In this document: piece by piece, positions 1 through 10,874 of the stretch | How the letters are laid out: every line of letters starts with the position of its first letter | Numbering within the stretch: position 1 is the stretch's first letter | Assembly (NCBI GenBank): GCA_047967505.1 | Contig: CM106539.1 | Strand: one strand, 5' to 3' | Length of the DNA: 64,000 bases | From: Dipteris shenzhenensis | Taxonomy: Eukaryota > Polypodiophyta > Polypodiopsida > Gleicheniales | Program-made: the position numbers and the translations under genes | The notes under the pieces: generated by a model | What the model was told of the DNA's origin: nothing | The model's database searches: none | Seen by the model: only the letters and a program-made list of their open reading frames with translations

Positions 1-53
1 AAGCTTGGAGCAGATCAAGCCATCCTTTCCGAGAGGAGATAGCCTTAGGGCCC

Positions 54-2790
54 TTTTTTTTTTGGGCAAAAAGAGACTTCTATTAAGTATTAAAGAAAAA
101 CCGTTAGAGCAAGCTCCATACGGGATACATCATGCAATGCACGAAAAGCTCAAGAGCCAAAAAGAAAGGATTGAGGCTGATAGTGCCATCTCAATCCGGT
201 AGAAACCTCCGAGAAAAAGGGAGAACCCCTCCAAACTCGAAGAAATATAGTCCTTCTAGAAGAGGCTGCCCGTGAGGGGCCCTGCATGCTAGCCCATATG
301 GCTATCAAAGTATGAACCGTGTCAGTCCAAATACCCGTGAACACCTGTGATGGGTGTATCTGGGTGCCATCCAAGGCCTCAGTACATCTGGCTCTCCAAA
401 TGTGCCAAGAGGAAATGCTAGCCAAAATCTCCCAGGAGGTGTCCACTGAAACATGAGAAGCTCTGAAGGGAGTAAGTGGCACATCTTGCAGAGAGCAGGG
501 CTCTATCACCTGCCGGCGGACCGAGAGTGCCCAAGAAGAAGGCTCACCCTCATAAAACACCTGGGGCCCGGAAAGAGAACCATGCGATCGAGCCCCAAGT
601 CATGAAGAAAGGGGAAGTGTGAAAGATGCTGAGTATCTGAGCAACCCCTTTCCAAACAGTCCTTGCCTGACTGCAGTCCCAAAGGCAATGTTGCACTGAC
701 TCCTCTGCAGAATGACATCGAGGACAAGTGGGATCAGCCCCAAACCTTGATCTCCATAGGTTCACTGCAATCCCTCCATGAATAGAAAGCCAAAAGAAAA
801 GAGTGATCTTTCTATTTCTGAGGGATTTCCAGAGCCGCCTCCAGAAATTTCTACGCAAATCTGCGGTGATGAAGAAGCTTTCCCAATGGGGGGCTTTGGA
901 GGGAATCCAACCCCTACTGTTCAGCTGAAACCTCCTGGCATTACCAACCGTGAAACGAAAGAAGGGAATCCCCCTCTCTCGATGCCCATGATCTATCCAC
1001 TCCCACTCTCGTGGGTCCCACTGCAAACACCTGATAGGTGCACCTCCATATAACCACAACCTCCAGGATCCCAAGGCCAAAAGCAGAGGGTTGGGGTCTA
1101 AGTACCACTGCAAGCCCGCTCCATGGTCCACAAAACCAGCAATCCTGACAGGCTGAAAGGCAACCTCAAGAAGAATGCCATCCTTGGATGTAGAAAGTAA
1201 ACCTCCATCCCCAACATCGAAGACCAGTGCGTCTTCCCTGAGACCTCGGAGAGCGATCACCTGTAAAGGAACTGATGTCCTCGAAAAAGCCCCCATCCAA
1301 GTGGTGGAAGTAATAGGCAACTCAACTGTCCATTCCACCGGGATGGCTGCATCTATCTGCTGAATCCTGCGTGCTACCCCTCTGAGGTGACTCACGGACT
1401 GCAGTCTCTGATCCTCAGGTAGCCTGATAAAAGATTTCCAAGTGCCTACTGTGTAGGCGGGGCCTCTCTCCCATTTAGACCACTGCATGTAATGGGAAGT
1501 GCCCAGTGGTCTGGCATGCTCGTCAAGAATACTATCATTCCAAATGATCGACTGCCTATCAATCTCTTCGACGGTAGAAGGTGGAATCCTTTTAAGAGTG
1601 TTCCTAAAGCTCCCCCAAGCTTTCAGGATGGCAGTCATAAGAGGAGAGGTAGGAGATTTGAGAGGGGCTGATGTGAAAATCCAGCGAGGGCTGTCCACCC
1701 AATCATCTCCCAAGGTTGGTGTGCAAGCCTGAATGCGTCCAAAAAAGAAATCCTTCCAAGGTTCCTGCCCAGGCATGAGTCCCCTCACCACCACCTTACA
1801 AAGCAATGCCTTGCACTGCAAGTCCGGGTCAATGACATTAAGGCCCCCTTCACATGTAGGGAGAATAATGGTCTCCCAGGCCACCCTTGCTGCAACATCT
1901 ACTGTGCCATCAAGTCCACTCCATAAAAAATTCCTGACTGGTCTGATGAGCTGAGTGATGCAATCCCTAGACCGGCACCTGCAAGAACACACAAACCAGG
2001 AGGTGGCCAAGAGAACCTGGTTCACTACCACAACTCTAGATCCAAGGTCGAGTTTGGCAGAGCTCCAGAAAAGGAGCTTTTTCCTTATACTTTCTAGTAC
2101 TAGGGCAAACTGCTGTGTTGGAGAGATGTCCAATCCTACCTGGCATCCCAAATACCTGATAGGAACACCCCTCTGAATCCAGGAAAAACCAATGTCAACT
2201 CTCCAGCCTGGAGTGTCCTCATCACTGATCCAAAAGCCAAAGGATTTATGCCAGTTAATGTGTGCCCCTGCAGCTGAGCAAAAAATATCCTCTCGAAGTC
2301 CAAGAGTAAAACTGCTAGCCTTTGCCCACTTTGCATAGCCCACTCTGTGGCTTCCCAAAAGGAAAAGATATTATAAAAAATGCTCCTGCCATGCACAAAG
2401 CCTGTCTGAGTATCATGGATGAGGTCTGGAAGAAGGGGCTGTAGTCGGATGCTGATTGCCTTGGCAAGGATTTTGTAAAGAGTGCCCAAAAGAGTGATTG
2501 GTCTCCAATGGGATACAAAATTCCTGTTGCCACCTTTCGGGATAAGGTGAATGAGTCCCTCGGTCAGTGAGTCAAGCATCTCACCCGAGTCCCAAATGCC
2601 CTGCAGGGCTGAAGTAATATGATCACCTATCATATCCCAAAAGGCTATAAAAAAAGGAGTAAGACCATCGGAACCAGGGCATTTGCCCTTATGAAGGGCA
2701 GACAGAGCAGTCTTGAATTCTGTGTTGGTAAAGCGTGCATCCAGTGAGCATAACATCTCTGGGGTGACCAACACAGGTAAGCTCTGTCCT
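54..2790 (-). mobile_element. LINE-A copy A1, 5'-truncated L1-like retrotransposon
   Basis: Reading the minus strand, this copy starts inside the reverse transcriptase domain near 2790. It ends with the LINE-A 3' UTR (GAGCTTGCTCTAACGG then TTAATAGAAGTCTC) and a poly(A) tail seen as T's at 54-63. It aligns throughout with A6 at 50800-53767. The 5' truncation is what target-primed reverse transcription commonly gives. I found no convincing target-site duplication between the flanks at about 40-53 and 2790-2805. The copy is dead: about 359 bp of the RT core is missing near 2298, and the reading frame is broken near 550. Confidence 0.9.
150..2790 (-). pseudogene. LINE-A ORF2 remnant: RT fragment plus zf-RVT C-terminus (A1)
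   Basis: ORF2 of an L1-type element would encode an endonuclease-reverse transcriptase. Here only the RT N-part (GKCPGSDGLTPFF; RPITLLGTLYKILAKAISIR; TGFVHGRSIF), the RT C-part (INWHKSFGFW) and a long C-terminal domain remain. The C-terminal domain ends in a zf-RVT-like motif (FFWLSIHGGIAVNLWRSRFG, then CPRC...HCLWDC). Near 2298 the sequence jumps from LLLDFE straight to the residues before FCSAAGAHINW. That removes the catalytic KAYDRVDW, the RQGCPL motif and the ADD motif, with a frame change. The two minus-strand ORFs 2873-2136 and 2358-550 cover the pieces, and a further frameshift near 550 leads to 560-150. Confidence 0.88.
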
Positions 2791-3224
2791 TTAGAGTAGA
2801 CCAAGGTTGAATACAGCTGAGTCTTCATGAATTGCCTCTTGAGTAATGAATGGTGCATCCCACACTTGGGCATTAGATTAGAGCTTGTTGAGTTATGTAC
2901 AGTTGGATTAGCTTCGTCCCTAGTCCATTGACATTGAAGGAATATATAAATTCTTGTTTGGACCCAGGGGGGCTGGGGTGCTGTTGTAGTACAATGTCTA
3001 TCTTCACTTTCAATCTTTTGGATTTCGGTTATGTGTGAGTTAGCTCATTCTTTCACAGTGTAGTTTGATTAGTTAGATGAGATTGTTTTGGGAAGGTAGC
3101 TAGCAATACCCATGCATGTTATATTTCTAATTCAATTTGTTCAACCTACTAGCTAATAGTTTTTGCTGAAGCACCTCAATTGATCTTGATCACCAATTAA
3201 GGTTTTGAAAACTTCTTCTTTCAG
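2791..3224. other. Unassigned spacer
   Basis: This AT-leaning stretch holds no ORF of note. It has a TATATAAA-like string near 2943 and a short G run near 2969. Neither is tied to a recognisable LTR or gene, so I see no supportable feature here. Confidence 0.4.
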
Positions 3225-4262
3225 GATAGTGCTAACCATAGTAGTCTACGGCCTCCCGAAGTGCAGTCTATGCCATAGATATGTGATGACCTTGAATGCT
3301 GCATCAAACTGCAGTGGGGAAGTTCCAAACTCGGCCAGACGATCTGGTGGGGAACCGATGGCTTACTGCAAATCATCCATGGTAGCATAAGAACCTGTAA
3401 GTGCTCCACCCGAGCCCACTTTGTATCTAAGAGATCCGGCCCCCAACAAGGGCTGTGAAGGGCCTTGGTCCGCGGTTCCTAGAAGTACGAGTGGAAGCAC
3501 TGCTGCTCTAACCTGGCTAGTGAGGCATATCCTTTGCTGAGACGGGCTTGCATCGCTGGTCTCATCGTAAAGATAGGACTAGAAAAGAGAACCCCTAGGT
3601 ATGTGTAGGACGAGACAATCTCAACTGGTGATCCATCAAAGGTGAACGGCTCTCTCTGGATAAATTGAAGATAACCTTGGTCTTACCAAGATTGCCCTTC
3701 AAGTCATGTGACTCGCAAAAAGACTGCAACGCATCTAGATGTCTCTGGAGAGCCTCTGCAGAGGAAGATAAGAGTACCACATCATCTGCATATAGTAAGA
3801 TCTGAATGAAAGCGCCAACAAGAGAGCAGCCAGCCCCTCCCAATGTCTGCATAGATATCTCGAGCTCACCTATGTAGAGGCCAAACAAGGTTGGTGAGAG
3901 ACGACACCCTTGTTTGACCCCTATAGTGCTGATGATCTCATTTGTTCATCTAGCTCATGGACGGACTCTACTTGAAACCCTCTTGTAAAGTGCCATGATG
4001 GCCCAAACGATCTCCCGGTCATAACCCAACTCCTACAACCGTCTGATGAGGCGGGCTATCCAAAGCAAGAATAGACTCTCTACTTCCGTGCCCTAGTCTC
4101 CTCAATGACACACTTGAATTGTATGTTGTTCATGGTTCCATAATCACGTTGAAATCTAGCCTGCCCCTCTACTCTGAGTCCCTACATCTATGCGAATCAA
4201 CCAACCTCATAGTCAAGCATTGATGTGTATATCTTGAACATGACATGTCCAATCATGATGGT
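3225..4262 (-). mobile_element. LINE-B fragment B1: decayed reverse transcriptase
   Basis: The minus strand shows a decayed LINE RT. Near 4262-4100 are traces of IMIGHVM, QGLRVEGQARFQRDYGTMNN and IEETRAR. The catalytic block QILLYADDVVLL is at about 3803-3770, followed by LQRHLDALQSFCESHDL and NLGKTKVIF (to about 3665), then a YLGV-like stretch and a thumb region down to 3225. Several frameshifts and stops separate the pieces. The same YADD-LQRHL-KTKV order appears in B3 at about 17600-17800, and the upstream RT motifs match B8 at 63660-63990. The family differs from LINE-A, whose RT has LADD. Clade (RTE/CR1/Jockey-like) is not assigned. Confidence 0.82.
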
Positions 4263-4794
4263 CCTGTAGTTCTCAAAGATACTAGATAGCAGGAATAGCA
4301 GAAATAGAAGAGAGAGAAAAGTACATTCTTACTAGAAGAGGGCATGGGATAAGACAACTCCCACGAGGCTGGCTAGCTTGGTGCTAGATTTAGTCCTTCT
4401 TGCATGTACAGCCAATAGGCTTATGCTTGAAAGTACCAAACAATCATAGACTTGGAATCTAAATTGTGTTATCATGAATGCCTTGCAACTACAGCTGAGG
4501 CCCCTTCTATATAAAAGTCTAGGAAAGTGGGCGAGTTTATGGGATAATGTAACGGGGGTGCCATGTGGCAAGTCCTCAAGCAAGCCTAATAACACTACTA
4601 AATGTTCAAGAAAATATTGAAGTGTTTAAATTGAGTGTGACCCTTTTATAGACTAACAGGGCCCATAACTTAACGACAAAGGCTTTGTAAGGCCAGGTCA
4701 TGGCGCCAAAGGATGTTCAAGAAAAACTGTAGCACATATGGTTAGGGATGCATAGATACGAGCCAGAAGAAACTGACTGCTTGTAGCCTTCCAA
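4263..4794. other. Unassigned spacer left of LINE-A2
   Basis: I recognise no protein similarity here. The minus-strand ORF 4595-4332 has no recognisable motif and is probably chance. The last bases hold the left copy of the A2 target-site duplication. Confidence 0.35.
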
Positions 4795-4807
4795 CAGATC
4801 ACCTCAT

Positions 4808-5757
4808 GGGAGTGGGAATGGATTGATGAGGGGCATCGAGAGAAGAGCTTTCCCTTCTTTCGCTACACAGTTAGAAATGCCTGGAGGTTTTAGCTCAGCA
4901 GTAGAGGTTGGAGGCTCTCCAGAGCGCCCCATTGGGATAGTTTTTAGATTTTCGCAGTTGTGCGGAGTGTAGGCTCTGGAAATCCCTTAGGAATAGAAAG
5001 ATCACTCTTTTCTTTTGGCTTTCTATTCATGGAAGGATTGTAGTGAACCTGTGGAGATCTAGGTTCGGGGCTGACCCTACTTGTCCTCGTTGTCACATTG
5101 CAGTTGAGTCAGTACATCATTGCCTTTGGGAGTGTAGACAGGCGAGGACGATTTGGAAAGGTGTTGCTAGGATTTTCAGCATCTTTCATACAACACCTTT
5201 TTATATGACCTGGGGTTCAGTGCCTTGGTTATCTCTTAGTGGCCCTCAGGTGTTTTTCGAGGGACATGATCCAGATCCAGCTCTCATTGTAAGGCGACAC
5301 TCATCCCTTCAGGATGTTCCCATCACTCCTTTCAGAGCTGCTCATGCCTCAGTAGACACATCATGGGAGATTTTGGCTAGCATTGCAGCTTGGCATATTT
5401 GGAGAGCCAGGTGTACAGAGGCGATGAGGGTATCCAGGTTCACCCTTCCCAGGTTATGGCCAGTATTTGGACCGACACAGTACACACTTTGATGGCCATT
5501 TGGGCGAGTATGCAGGGATCCTCCAGAGCAGCCACTGCCAAGAGAGTTATTTTTTTCAGAGTTTGGAGAGGATCTTCTTTCTTCTCTGAGTCTCCCTCAG
5601 GGTTGAGATGGCATTTTCAGCCTCCGCCTTGGTTTTTTATTAGCTCATTTTGAGCTGTTTTTTTCTTCATGCATTGCATGATGTACTCCCGCATTTGAGC
5701 TTGCTCTCGCGGTTTTCATTCATACTTAATGAAGTAATTTTCTTTGAAAAAAAAAAA
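4808..5757 (+). mobile_element. LINE-A copy A2, 5'-truncated, with target-site duplication
   Basis: A 950-bp LINE-A 3' end is bounded by perfect direct repeats AACAGATCACCTCAT at 4793-4807 and 5758-5772 (the first two A's may belong to the tail). It ends in poly(A) at 5747-5759. It starts in the ORF2 C-terminal domain at sequence matching GHREKSFPFFRYTV. It carries the zf-RVT-like block at 5043-5190 (CPRC...HCLWEC) and the standard LINE-A 3' UTR (GAGCTTGCTCTCGCGG; TTAATGAAGTAATTTTC). A frameshift near 5440 moves the protein from the 5043-5492 ORF to the 5390-5653 ORF. The duplication plus tail make this an L1-type insertion with little doubt. Confidence 0.95.
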
Positions 5758-5899
5758 AACAGATCACCTCATAGTAGAGAACCATGAGTATGTTGTTGAA
5801 TAACTGATAACACCACATCTAACCAATCATCTTTTTAGCTCATCGTACTAAACTACCTAGTGAAGTGGAAGATCAATGATAAGTGGTTGTTCTATTTTT

Positions 5900-6560
5900 A
5901 CAAAGACAAAGACTCAACCAACTGCAAGTGGTGCAGCCAAAGAGATTTTTGGTAGTTCATAGTATGGACAAGCCTCGAATCTATGGTCCTAGCAGCCACA
6001 GGTGACCAGAGATGCTGGTACAGACATGTGGTTTGAGAGATTAGGGCTTCACATGGATAGTCTTCCTCCATTCTAGTACAGCATTGATGTGCCGTTTCTC
6101 CTACTTGGCTATCATGAGGTTAACTAGGTCATACGTGAGGACCTCCTGCAGCTCTACACCTTCTGGACCTGGTTGGAACGGAGTGAGCTCCCAGTGAAGC
6201 TTAGCTTCTACAGAGATCATTGCCTACGCATTTTGGAGGAGGACTTTGTTGATCCTCCAAGATATACTTGGATTCATCTTCCCCATTCATTGAGGATTGC
6301 TATCGGGCAGTTTCGAGTTTCTTCGCATCGACTCCTCATCGAGAGTGTTCGAGCTGAGGGAGTACCCAGGGAGAGACGCATATGCACCTTATGTGAACTA
6401 TAGTAGATCGAGTCAGAGGAGCATGTTAGTGTACTATGAGATCCGAGGGCGCTACTATGAGATCCTGAACTCAAGGCTACCTGTGTGCAAAAATTCATCG
6501 CCAGAAGTGCCAGGGATCTTGTCTTGCCATGTGTCACCCATCTAGAGAGTCAAATTTCGA
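5900..6560 (+). pseudogene. LINE-B fragment B2: ORF2 C-terminal region
   Basis: The best-preserved piece, 6173-6403, reads FYRDHCLRILEEDFVDPP, LPHSLRIAIGQFRVSSHRL and GVPRERRICTLCEL. That is the C-terminal region of LINE-B, with a Cys pair (CTLC). The next frame continues with SEEHVSVLCDPRALL, as expected for the His/Cys partner half, after a frameshift or stop near 6403. The same region occurs on the minus strand in B3 (two partial copies at 16490-16860) and in B7 (55310-55026). Upstream sequence to about 5900 has faint similarity only. Confidence 0.75.
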
Positions 6561-7024
6561 AAATACTGAGATTTTGGGGCTTTTTGAGCTCTTGATCTTT
6601 TGATCCCCCTTGTGTGCTGGAATCACAAAACCATGAGGGTTTTACTCTCATGCAAGAGGAACTCAACGATCTATAATTTCAATGCACCAAGTATGTCATA
6701 CCTGGCTTGTTCACAGGACAGCAATTCGACAAGGATGCCGGCATTTCTTCGCAATCATACTGTTTTCTACTCCTATTTGGATCATTGATTCCTTCTCTGC
6801 CTAGAAATTGCCTAATCATTTAGAAATTCTCAAATTTTTATCAAAAGACTTGACCTGCCAAAGTATGGCAGAATCTGGAATTTGGGGCTTTTGGTTATAA
6901 TCCCTAAATTTAGGACTGTTCTATGATTAGATACCCCTGGAGAATCTCTCCATTCAGATTTACATTGGAGATTGGGGAAAATTTGATATAAAGTTGACAA
7001 AATTGGAGCAAAGTTTTCGTTTCC
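6561..7024. other. Unassigned spacer
   Basis: AT-rich sequence without a recognisable coding region or repeat boundary. It may include the 5' leader of the gypsy remnant that follows. Confidence 0.3.
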
Positions 7025-8640
7025 CTAATGGCTCCCAGGAATCGTACTTTGAATTCCAAGAAGGGTAAGATGGTCGTGAATCTGCAACCAAAATGGGCTA
7101 CGAAGAAGCTCAAGAGATGGGTTTGATAGAAGATGTGAATTTGGTGGTTGAGCCTCTTGAAAATGTTGGGTTGAGTGACCATGAACCAGTCGATACTGTT
7201 CCTTCAATTAAATCATCTCCAAGACTTCGGAGTCTGTCATCTTCCAGGTCTTCCAATCTTAACACTAGGCCTAATTTTGAAGGCTTTATAGCAGTAATGC
7301 TGGAGCAACAGGAATTAATGATGGAGAAGCAGAGTAAATTAATGCAGCAACTCTTGGACCAACACCAGCAGTTAATTGGTCAATCTGGTTAGCTCAGTTC
7401 AGCTTTGGAGCAGGGTGTTGAGGGTGTGGGAAAAGATTGCAGGGAGGAAAGAGAGAATCTATGGCAGAAGCAAGGAGGTCAAAATTTCAACAACCCCCTA
7501 AGCTCACACTTACTTGGACCAACACCATTCCTTGTGGTTCAGATTATTGCCCAGCTCAGGGTACAAATCCTGATGCTGTACCAAGTTCTTCCAGGGTATA
7601 CCAAGAATATCTCAAGAAAGGTGATTTTCTGTCTCAGCAACTCATGGCTTATAATCAATTAGCAGCCATGACTTCACTCAGTTTGTGAAGACTACTCACA
7701 GTGATATTCAGAAGGAAAACGGGGACAGAGTCAGGCTTGGGCAAGGAGTATAACGATAAAATTATCCGGCAAAAGTTTAAGGGTGAATCCAACCACCAAA
7801 TGAGCTAGAACAGTCGTCGAGTAAGTTGGAGGACTACTTTAAACTAAGTCCTAGAGATGATGCTGCCAAATCTAATTTGCAGTATTACATTTTGGAGGAT
7901 TATGCTCACATGTGGTGGAGGCATCAACTTTAGGAAATGAACAGTGGGGTAAAACCTCCAATGACTGCTTGGGAGGAATTTAGGCAAGAGATGGTTGAGA
8001 CATTTCTTTCACCTCTTATAGGTGATCAATATATTTGCTGATGGTATGACCTGGTGCAACATGTTTCAGTCAAGCCTTATATCAAGCAATTCTGAAAATT
8101 ATCTTTCAACTTTATGCCAAGGCTACTAAGTGTTCCTTTATGGTGCAAAAGGTGGAGTAACTAGGCCATATTATTACTCCTGCGAGTGGATCCTTCTAAT
8201 GTAGAAGTGATTAAGCAGTGGCCAGTCCCTTCAACACTTACTCAGTTAAGAGGATTTCTTGGTTTGACATCATTTTACAAAAGGTTTATCAGAAACTATG
8301 CCAAACGAGCAGCTTACTCACTGATTTGCTTAAGAAAGGGGCTTTTGTGTGGGCCCATCTTGCTCAGTCAGCTTTTGATGGCTCAAGAGAGCCCTCTGGT
8401 TTGCCCTGATTTCTCAAGGTTTTTTCTAATAGACGTAGATGCAAGTGTTAAAGGCATAGGACTTGTTCTCAAACAAGGTCATGGAGTAATTGCTTACAAG
8501 AGTAGGAAACTGGGTGACAGGGAATATATCTTTCCAACCCATGACAGGGAGATCCTTGCTGTCATACATGCTATCAAGAAATGGCATCACGTGTATGGTA
8601 GTCACTTCAAGGTAAGGTCATGTGAGAGGTGCAGCGGAAA
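7025..8640 (+). mobile_element. Ty3/gypsy retrotransposon remnant G1: gag then RT/RNase H, large internal deletion
   Basis: A plus-strand gypsy relic. A possible gag start lies at 7029 (MAPRNRTLNSKKGK). Retrotransposon-gag-like traces follow at 7820-8030 (LEDYFKLSPRDDAAK; TAWEEFRQEMVETFLSP). From about 8160 it jumps to the end of the RT and the RNase H domain (VIKQWPVPSTLTQLRGFLGL; DREILAVIHAIKKWHHV), ending at 8612. Protease and most of the RT are missing, and there are many stops in the gag part. No LTRs could be placed. A gypsy integrase of similar style occurs on the other strand at 42093-43105, but the link to this copy is not shown. Confidence 0.85.
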
Positions 8641-8644
8641 CTGA
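8186..8644 (+). pseudogene. Gypsy RT C-terminus and RNase H fragment
   Basis: This 152-codon open stretch carries the RT connection motif LRGFLGLTSFYKRFI. The RNase H domain follows: FLIDVDAS holds the first catalytic Asp, GHGVIAYKSRKLGDRE the next segment, and THDREILAVIHAIKKW the catalytic Glu region. This order is diagnostic of Ty3/gypsy pol. The middle part (AYSLICLRKGLLCGPILL) is out of frame with the family, so a small compensating frameshift pair is likely. The fragment ends where a different GC-rich repeat begins. Confidence 0.85.
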
Positions 8645-9060
8645 ACAGAAAAGAGAGAGCAAACCAGACCACACACAAACTGAACTGAGTGGAAAGAGAG
8701 AGTGACTTCTAGGGATCTCAGGAAAGGCCCAAGAACTGCTGGGCAAAACCTCCAATGAATGGTGTACAAGAGATGCTACAGGAGATGATCCAACAAGTGA
8801 GGAGGGGGCCTATAGAGGCACTCCCCCCCCCTCCCCCCCTTCCCCAAGTCAGTTGGTACAGCAGGCCAACCAGCAGCCCCATATGGGCTGACTGGCATGC
8901 TTCCAGGGGACGACCCTATGCCCTATATGGGCTGCCATGATATGCCTTATGAAGGGCTAGACACACGGCCCCATAAGGGCTGACCCCCCTGCCGACCAGC
9001 AGGTTGGCCCATCTCTGCCTATATAGAGCCTACTACGGGCGGGTCTGCTTATAAAACTGC
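8640..9060. repeat. GC-rich repeat module, copy 1
   Basis: A purine-rich leader (TCTAGGGATCTCAGG, CTGGGCAAAACCTCC) is followed by GGAGGGGGCCTATAGAGG, a C-run near 8823, a GGTTGGTACA-like stretch, repeated ATATGGGCTGAC units and GACCAGCAGGTTGGCCCA. The same order of motifs recurs, diverged, at about 9480-9905, so this is a duplicated unit of unknown nature. It encodes no convincing protein. It could be the untranslated part of a retroelement; this is inference. Confidence 0.55.
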
Positions 9061-9154
9061 ATTTTTTCCCCCAGTTCTTGCCATAGCTTCTGTAGCATTC
9101 TCTGCATCACTAACTCCCTGATTTCACATGCATTTTCGGGGATATCAGCAGCGG

Positions 9155-9433
9155 TTATTGAGAGAGAGAGAAAGAAGAAAGAAAAAAAGAAATTTTATTA
9201 AAGGTCCACGGAAGGCCATACATGGCCTATGGGACACAAAATCATCCGAAAGGAAAATACATCATCAACGATGCGCCAACTAGGTGGCCTCATCGTAATA
9301 CAGCTAAGATGCCAAAAATGGCTACAAAAATCCTAGGTACAAAATGAAATGAAATAGAGTACCAAAAATGCCTAGATACAAAATGTAAAATATGAAATAT
9401 GAGGAACATCGTCTTCCCTAAGGGGTCTGTGAT

Positions 9434-9480
<47 letters not shown>
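9155..9480 (-). repeat. LINE-B-tail-like element flanked by (TC)n and (TTTC)n
   Basis: On the minus strand a (TC)n run (9480-9436) leads into about 240 bp of body. The body ends GTCCCATAGGCC, GGCCTTCCGTGGACC, TTTAATAAAATTTC and a TTTC/TC microsatellite (about 9195-9155). The end matches the LINE-B tail motif seen near 26460, 30690, 39910, 40165, 55390 and (plus strand) 60510. It is probably a short 3' LINE-B copy or a SINE using the same tail. Confidence 0.55.
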
Positions 9481-9481
<1 letters not shown>

Positions 9482-9905
9482 CAAGGGATCTCAGGACAAA
9501 ACCCCTGAACTGTGGGGAAAACCTGTGCTTTATATAGGCACAATTGTGCTCCACTGAGATACATAACAAGTGTAGGAGGGGGGCCTATATATAGGAACCC
9601 CCCCCCCCCCCCCCCCCCCCCGCGCGGCCAGGTCGGTTGGTACATATGGGCCGACCCTGTGTAGATGGGCTGACCCCTGCTGTATGTGGGCCGACCCCTG
9701 CTCCTGCCCATAGGGGCTGCCCCACAGCCCTATAAAGGGGCTGCTCCCCTGCCATGACTGGGCCGCCTCAGCCTGCTGCTCTATAAAGGGCTGCCCCACG
9801 GCTTATAGGGGCTGACTCCCTGCCCTACACAGCTCGACCAGGCAGAGTAGGTGGCTGACCAGCAGGTCGGCCCACCTCTGCCTACAAAAAGGCTCTTGGG
9901 GAGGC
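9480..9905. repeat. GC-rich repeat module, copy 2
   Basis: Diverged second copy of the 8640-9060 module: GGGATCTCAGG, CTGTGGGGAAAACCTG, GGAGGGGGGCCTATATATAGG, a 24-base C run at 9598-9621, GGTTGGTACATATGGGC, GGGCTGAC units and GACCAGCAGGTCGGCCCA. Several GGGGCTGCCCC-like units may form hairpins. The ORFs through it on the minus strand (Gly and Pro rich) are low-complexity artefacts. Confidence 0.5.
9598..9621 (+). repeat. 24-base C homopolymer
   Basis: An uninterrupted C run inside the GC-rich module. A similar 16-base run is at 16972-16987. Lengths of such runs are uncertain in assemblies. Confidence 0.9.
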
Positions 9906-10392
9906 TGGAAAACAGCAGGTGTGCTGCCCCAAAGGTGGTCATGCAGGCCCACCACAAGGGCCTGACATAGGCGCCTCCAAGAGAGCTTCCATGCGGCGAC
10001 CAGCAAGCCAAAGAGGAGCCCTAACCATAAGCAAACCCTCCTGGGAGCTCTACCAGCAGTGTGCCACCATAGCAGCTCCATCAGGCCCCGAGCCTCCTCC
10101 ACCCAGGCACCTCTGACCTACTTTACACTAGGCTAACCTCACGGGGAGTGGGCACACCCACAGCAGTCCTAAATGCTAAATGCTGTGTACGGTATATCAT
10201 GTCAGGATATATGATCCATAATTGTAACTGCTATGCAAACTTCAGATATTGGATGTATTTATACGAGGCATATTATATATAGTATTAGTGGATAAAGTTT
10301 TCTTTCTGTGATTTGCATTTTGATAGTGGCACATATTTGTCATTGAGCCTGCAAGGCTTTGATAATGAAGACTTTTGTGTCTGGCAATGCAG

Positions 10393-10458
10393 CTGCAGGA
10401 TGAGGCTTTATCTGCTGATGCTCAAAGGCTTCAGGCAACTGAAACAAATGTCAAGTTG
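10393..10458 (+). CDS. NUP54: NUP54 exon a (first exon recognised in window)
   Basis: This 66-bp exon lies between an acceptor (AATGCAG at 10386-10392) and the donor GTGAGT at 10459. It encodes 22 residues starting LQDEALSADAQRLQ and ending TNVKL, in phase 0. On its own it is weak. It earns its place because it splices in frame to the next exon 329 bp away and has the helical, coiled-coil character of the NUP54 C-terminal region. NUP54 is a nucleoporin of the central transport channel, where its C-terminal helices pair with Nup62 and Nup58. An alternative acceptor six bases downstream (GCTGCAG) is possible. Exons for the N-terminal FG-repeat part were not found in 1-10392. Confidence 0.72.
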
Positions 10459-10787
10459 GTGAGTATAGAGAGTATTGACGCAGTTAACAGTGCTCTCCTT
10501 GAAAAGATTTGTAATAGCAAATTCAAGTGTGCAAGAACCTGTACATGACACAAACCATTACACAAACTGATCATGCTCATTAGAGCACGTTTTGCTGTTA
10601 AACTACTCTAGCTACTTGCAACAGATGCATATTGGCTGAAGACTGAATGATATTTGTTATACTTTCTATATGCTCACCCTGCTTGATTATGTAGCAGGAC
10701 AATATGCCAGTCCTATCTCTTTCTGCTTGCCCATTTGAAGCTGCTGATTTGATCGCTGAATGTTTAATACATTCTACTGTCGTGCAG

Positions 10788-10874
10788 CTGCAAAGACATT
10801 TTGAAATAGATACGTTACCTTGGATACAGAGGCTAAGGCAAAAGGAGCAGGATCTTCAGCGGAGGCTTCTCAAA
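10788..10874 (+). CDS. NUP54: NUP54 exon b
   Basis: This 87-bp exon runs from acceptor GTCGTGCAG (ending 10787) to donor GTAAGT at 10875, in phase 0. Its 29 residues include LQRHFEIDTLPWIQRLRQKE and end LQRRLLK. As I know the family, plant NUP54 proteins carry a closely matching Leu-Gln...Phe...Leu-Pro-Trp...Arg-Leu segment just before the RIVE(A/G)LEGKG motif found in exon c. The exon ends exactly where exon c must join to give RRLLK-VMRIVEALEGKG. The intron that follows is 21,006 bp. Confidence 0.9.

Noticed and set aside
550-2358. 602-codon minus-strand ORF as a possible host gene
   Set aside because: It aligns along its length with ORF2 of LINE-A6 and ends in the LINE-A 3' UTR and poly(A), so it is a transposon remnant.
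54-2805. Target-site duplication for LINE-A1 (CCTTAGGG versus CCTTTAGA)
   Set aside because: Too short and imperfect compared with the 13-18 bp perfect repeats of A2, A3, A4 and A6.
9418-9711. ORF with SLSLSLSLS repeats
   Set aside because: Translation of a (GA)n microsatellite; similar ones at 12991-13176 and 60495-60761 rejected for the same reason.
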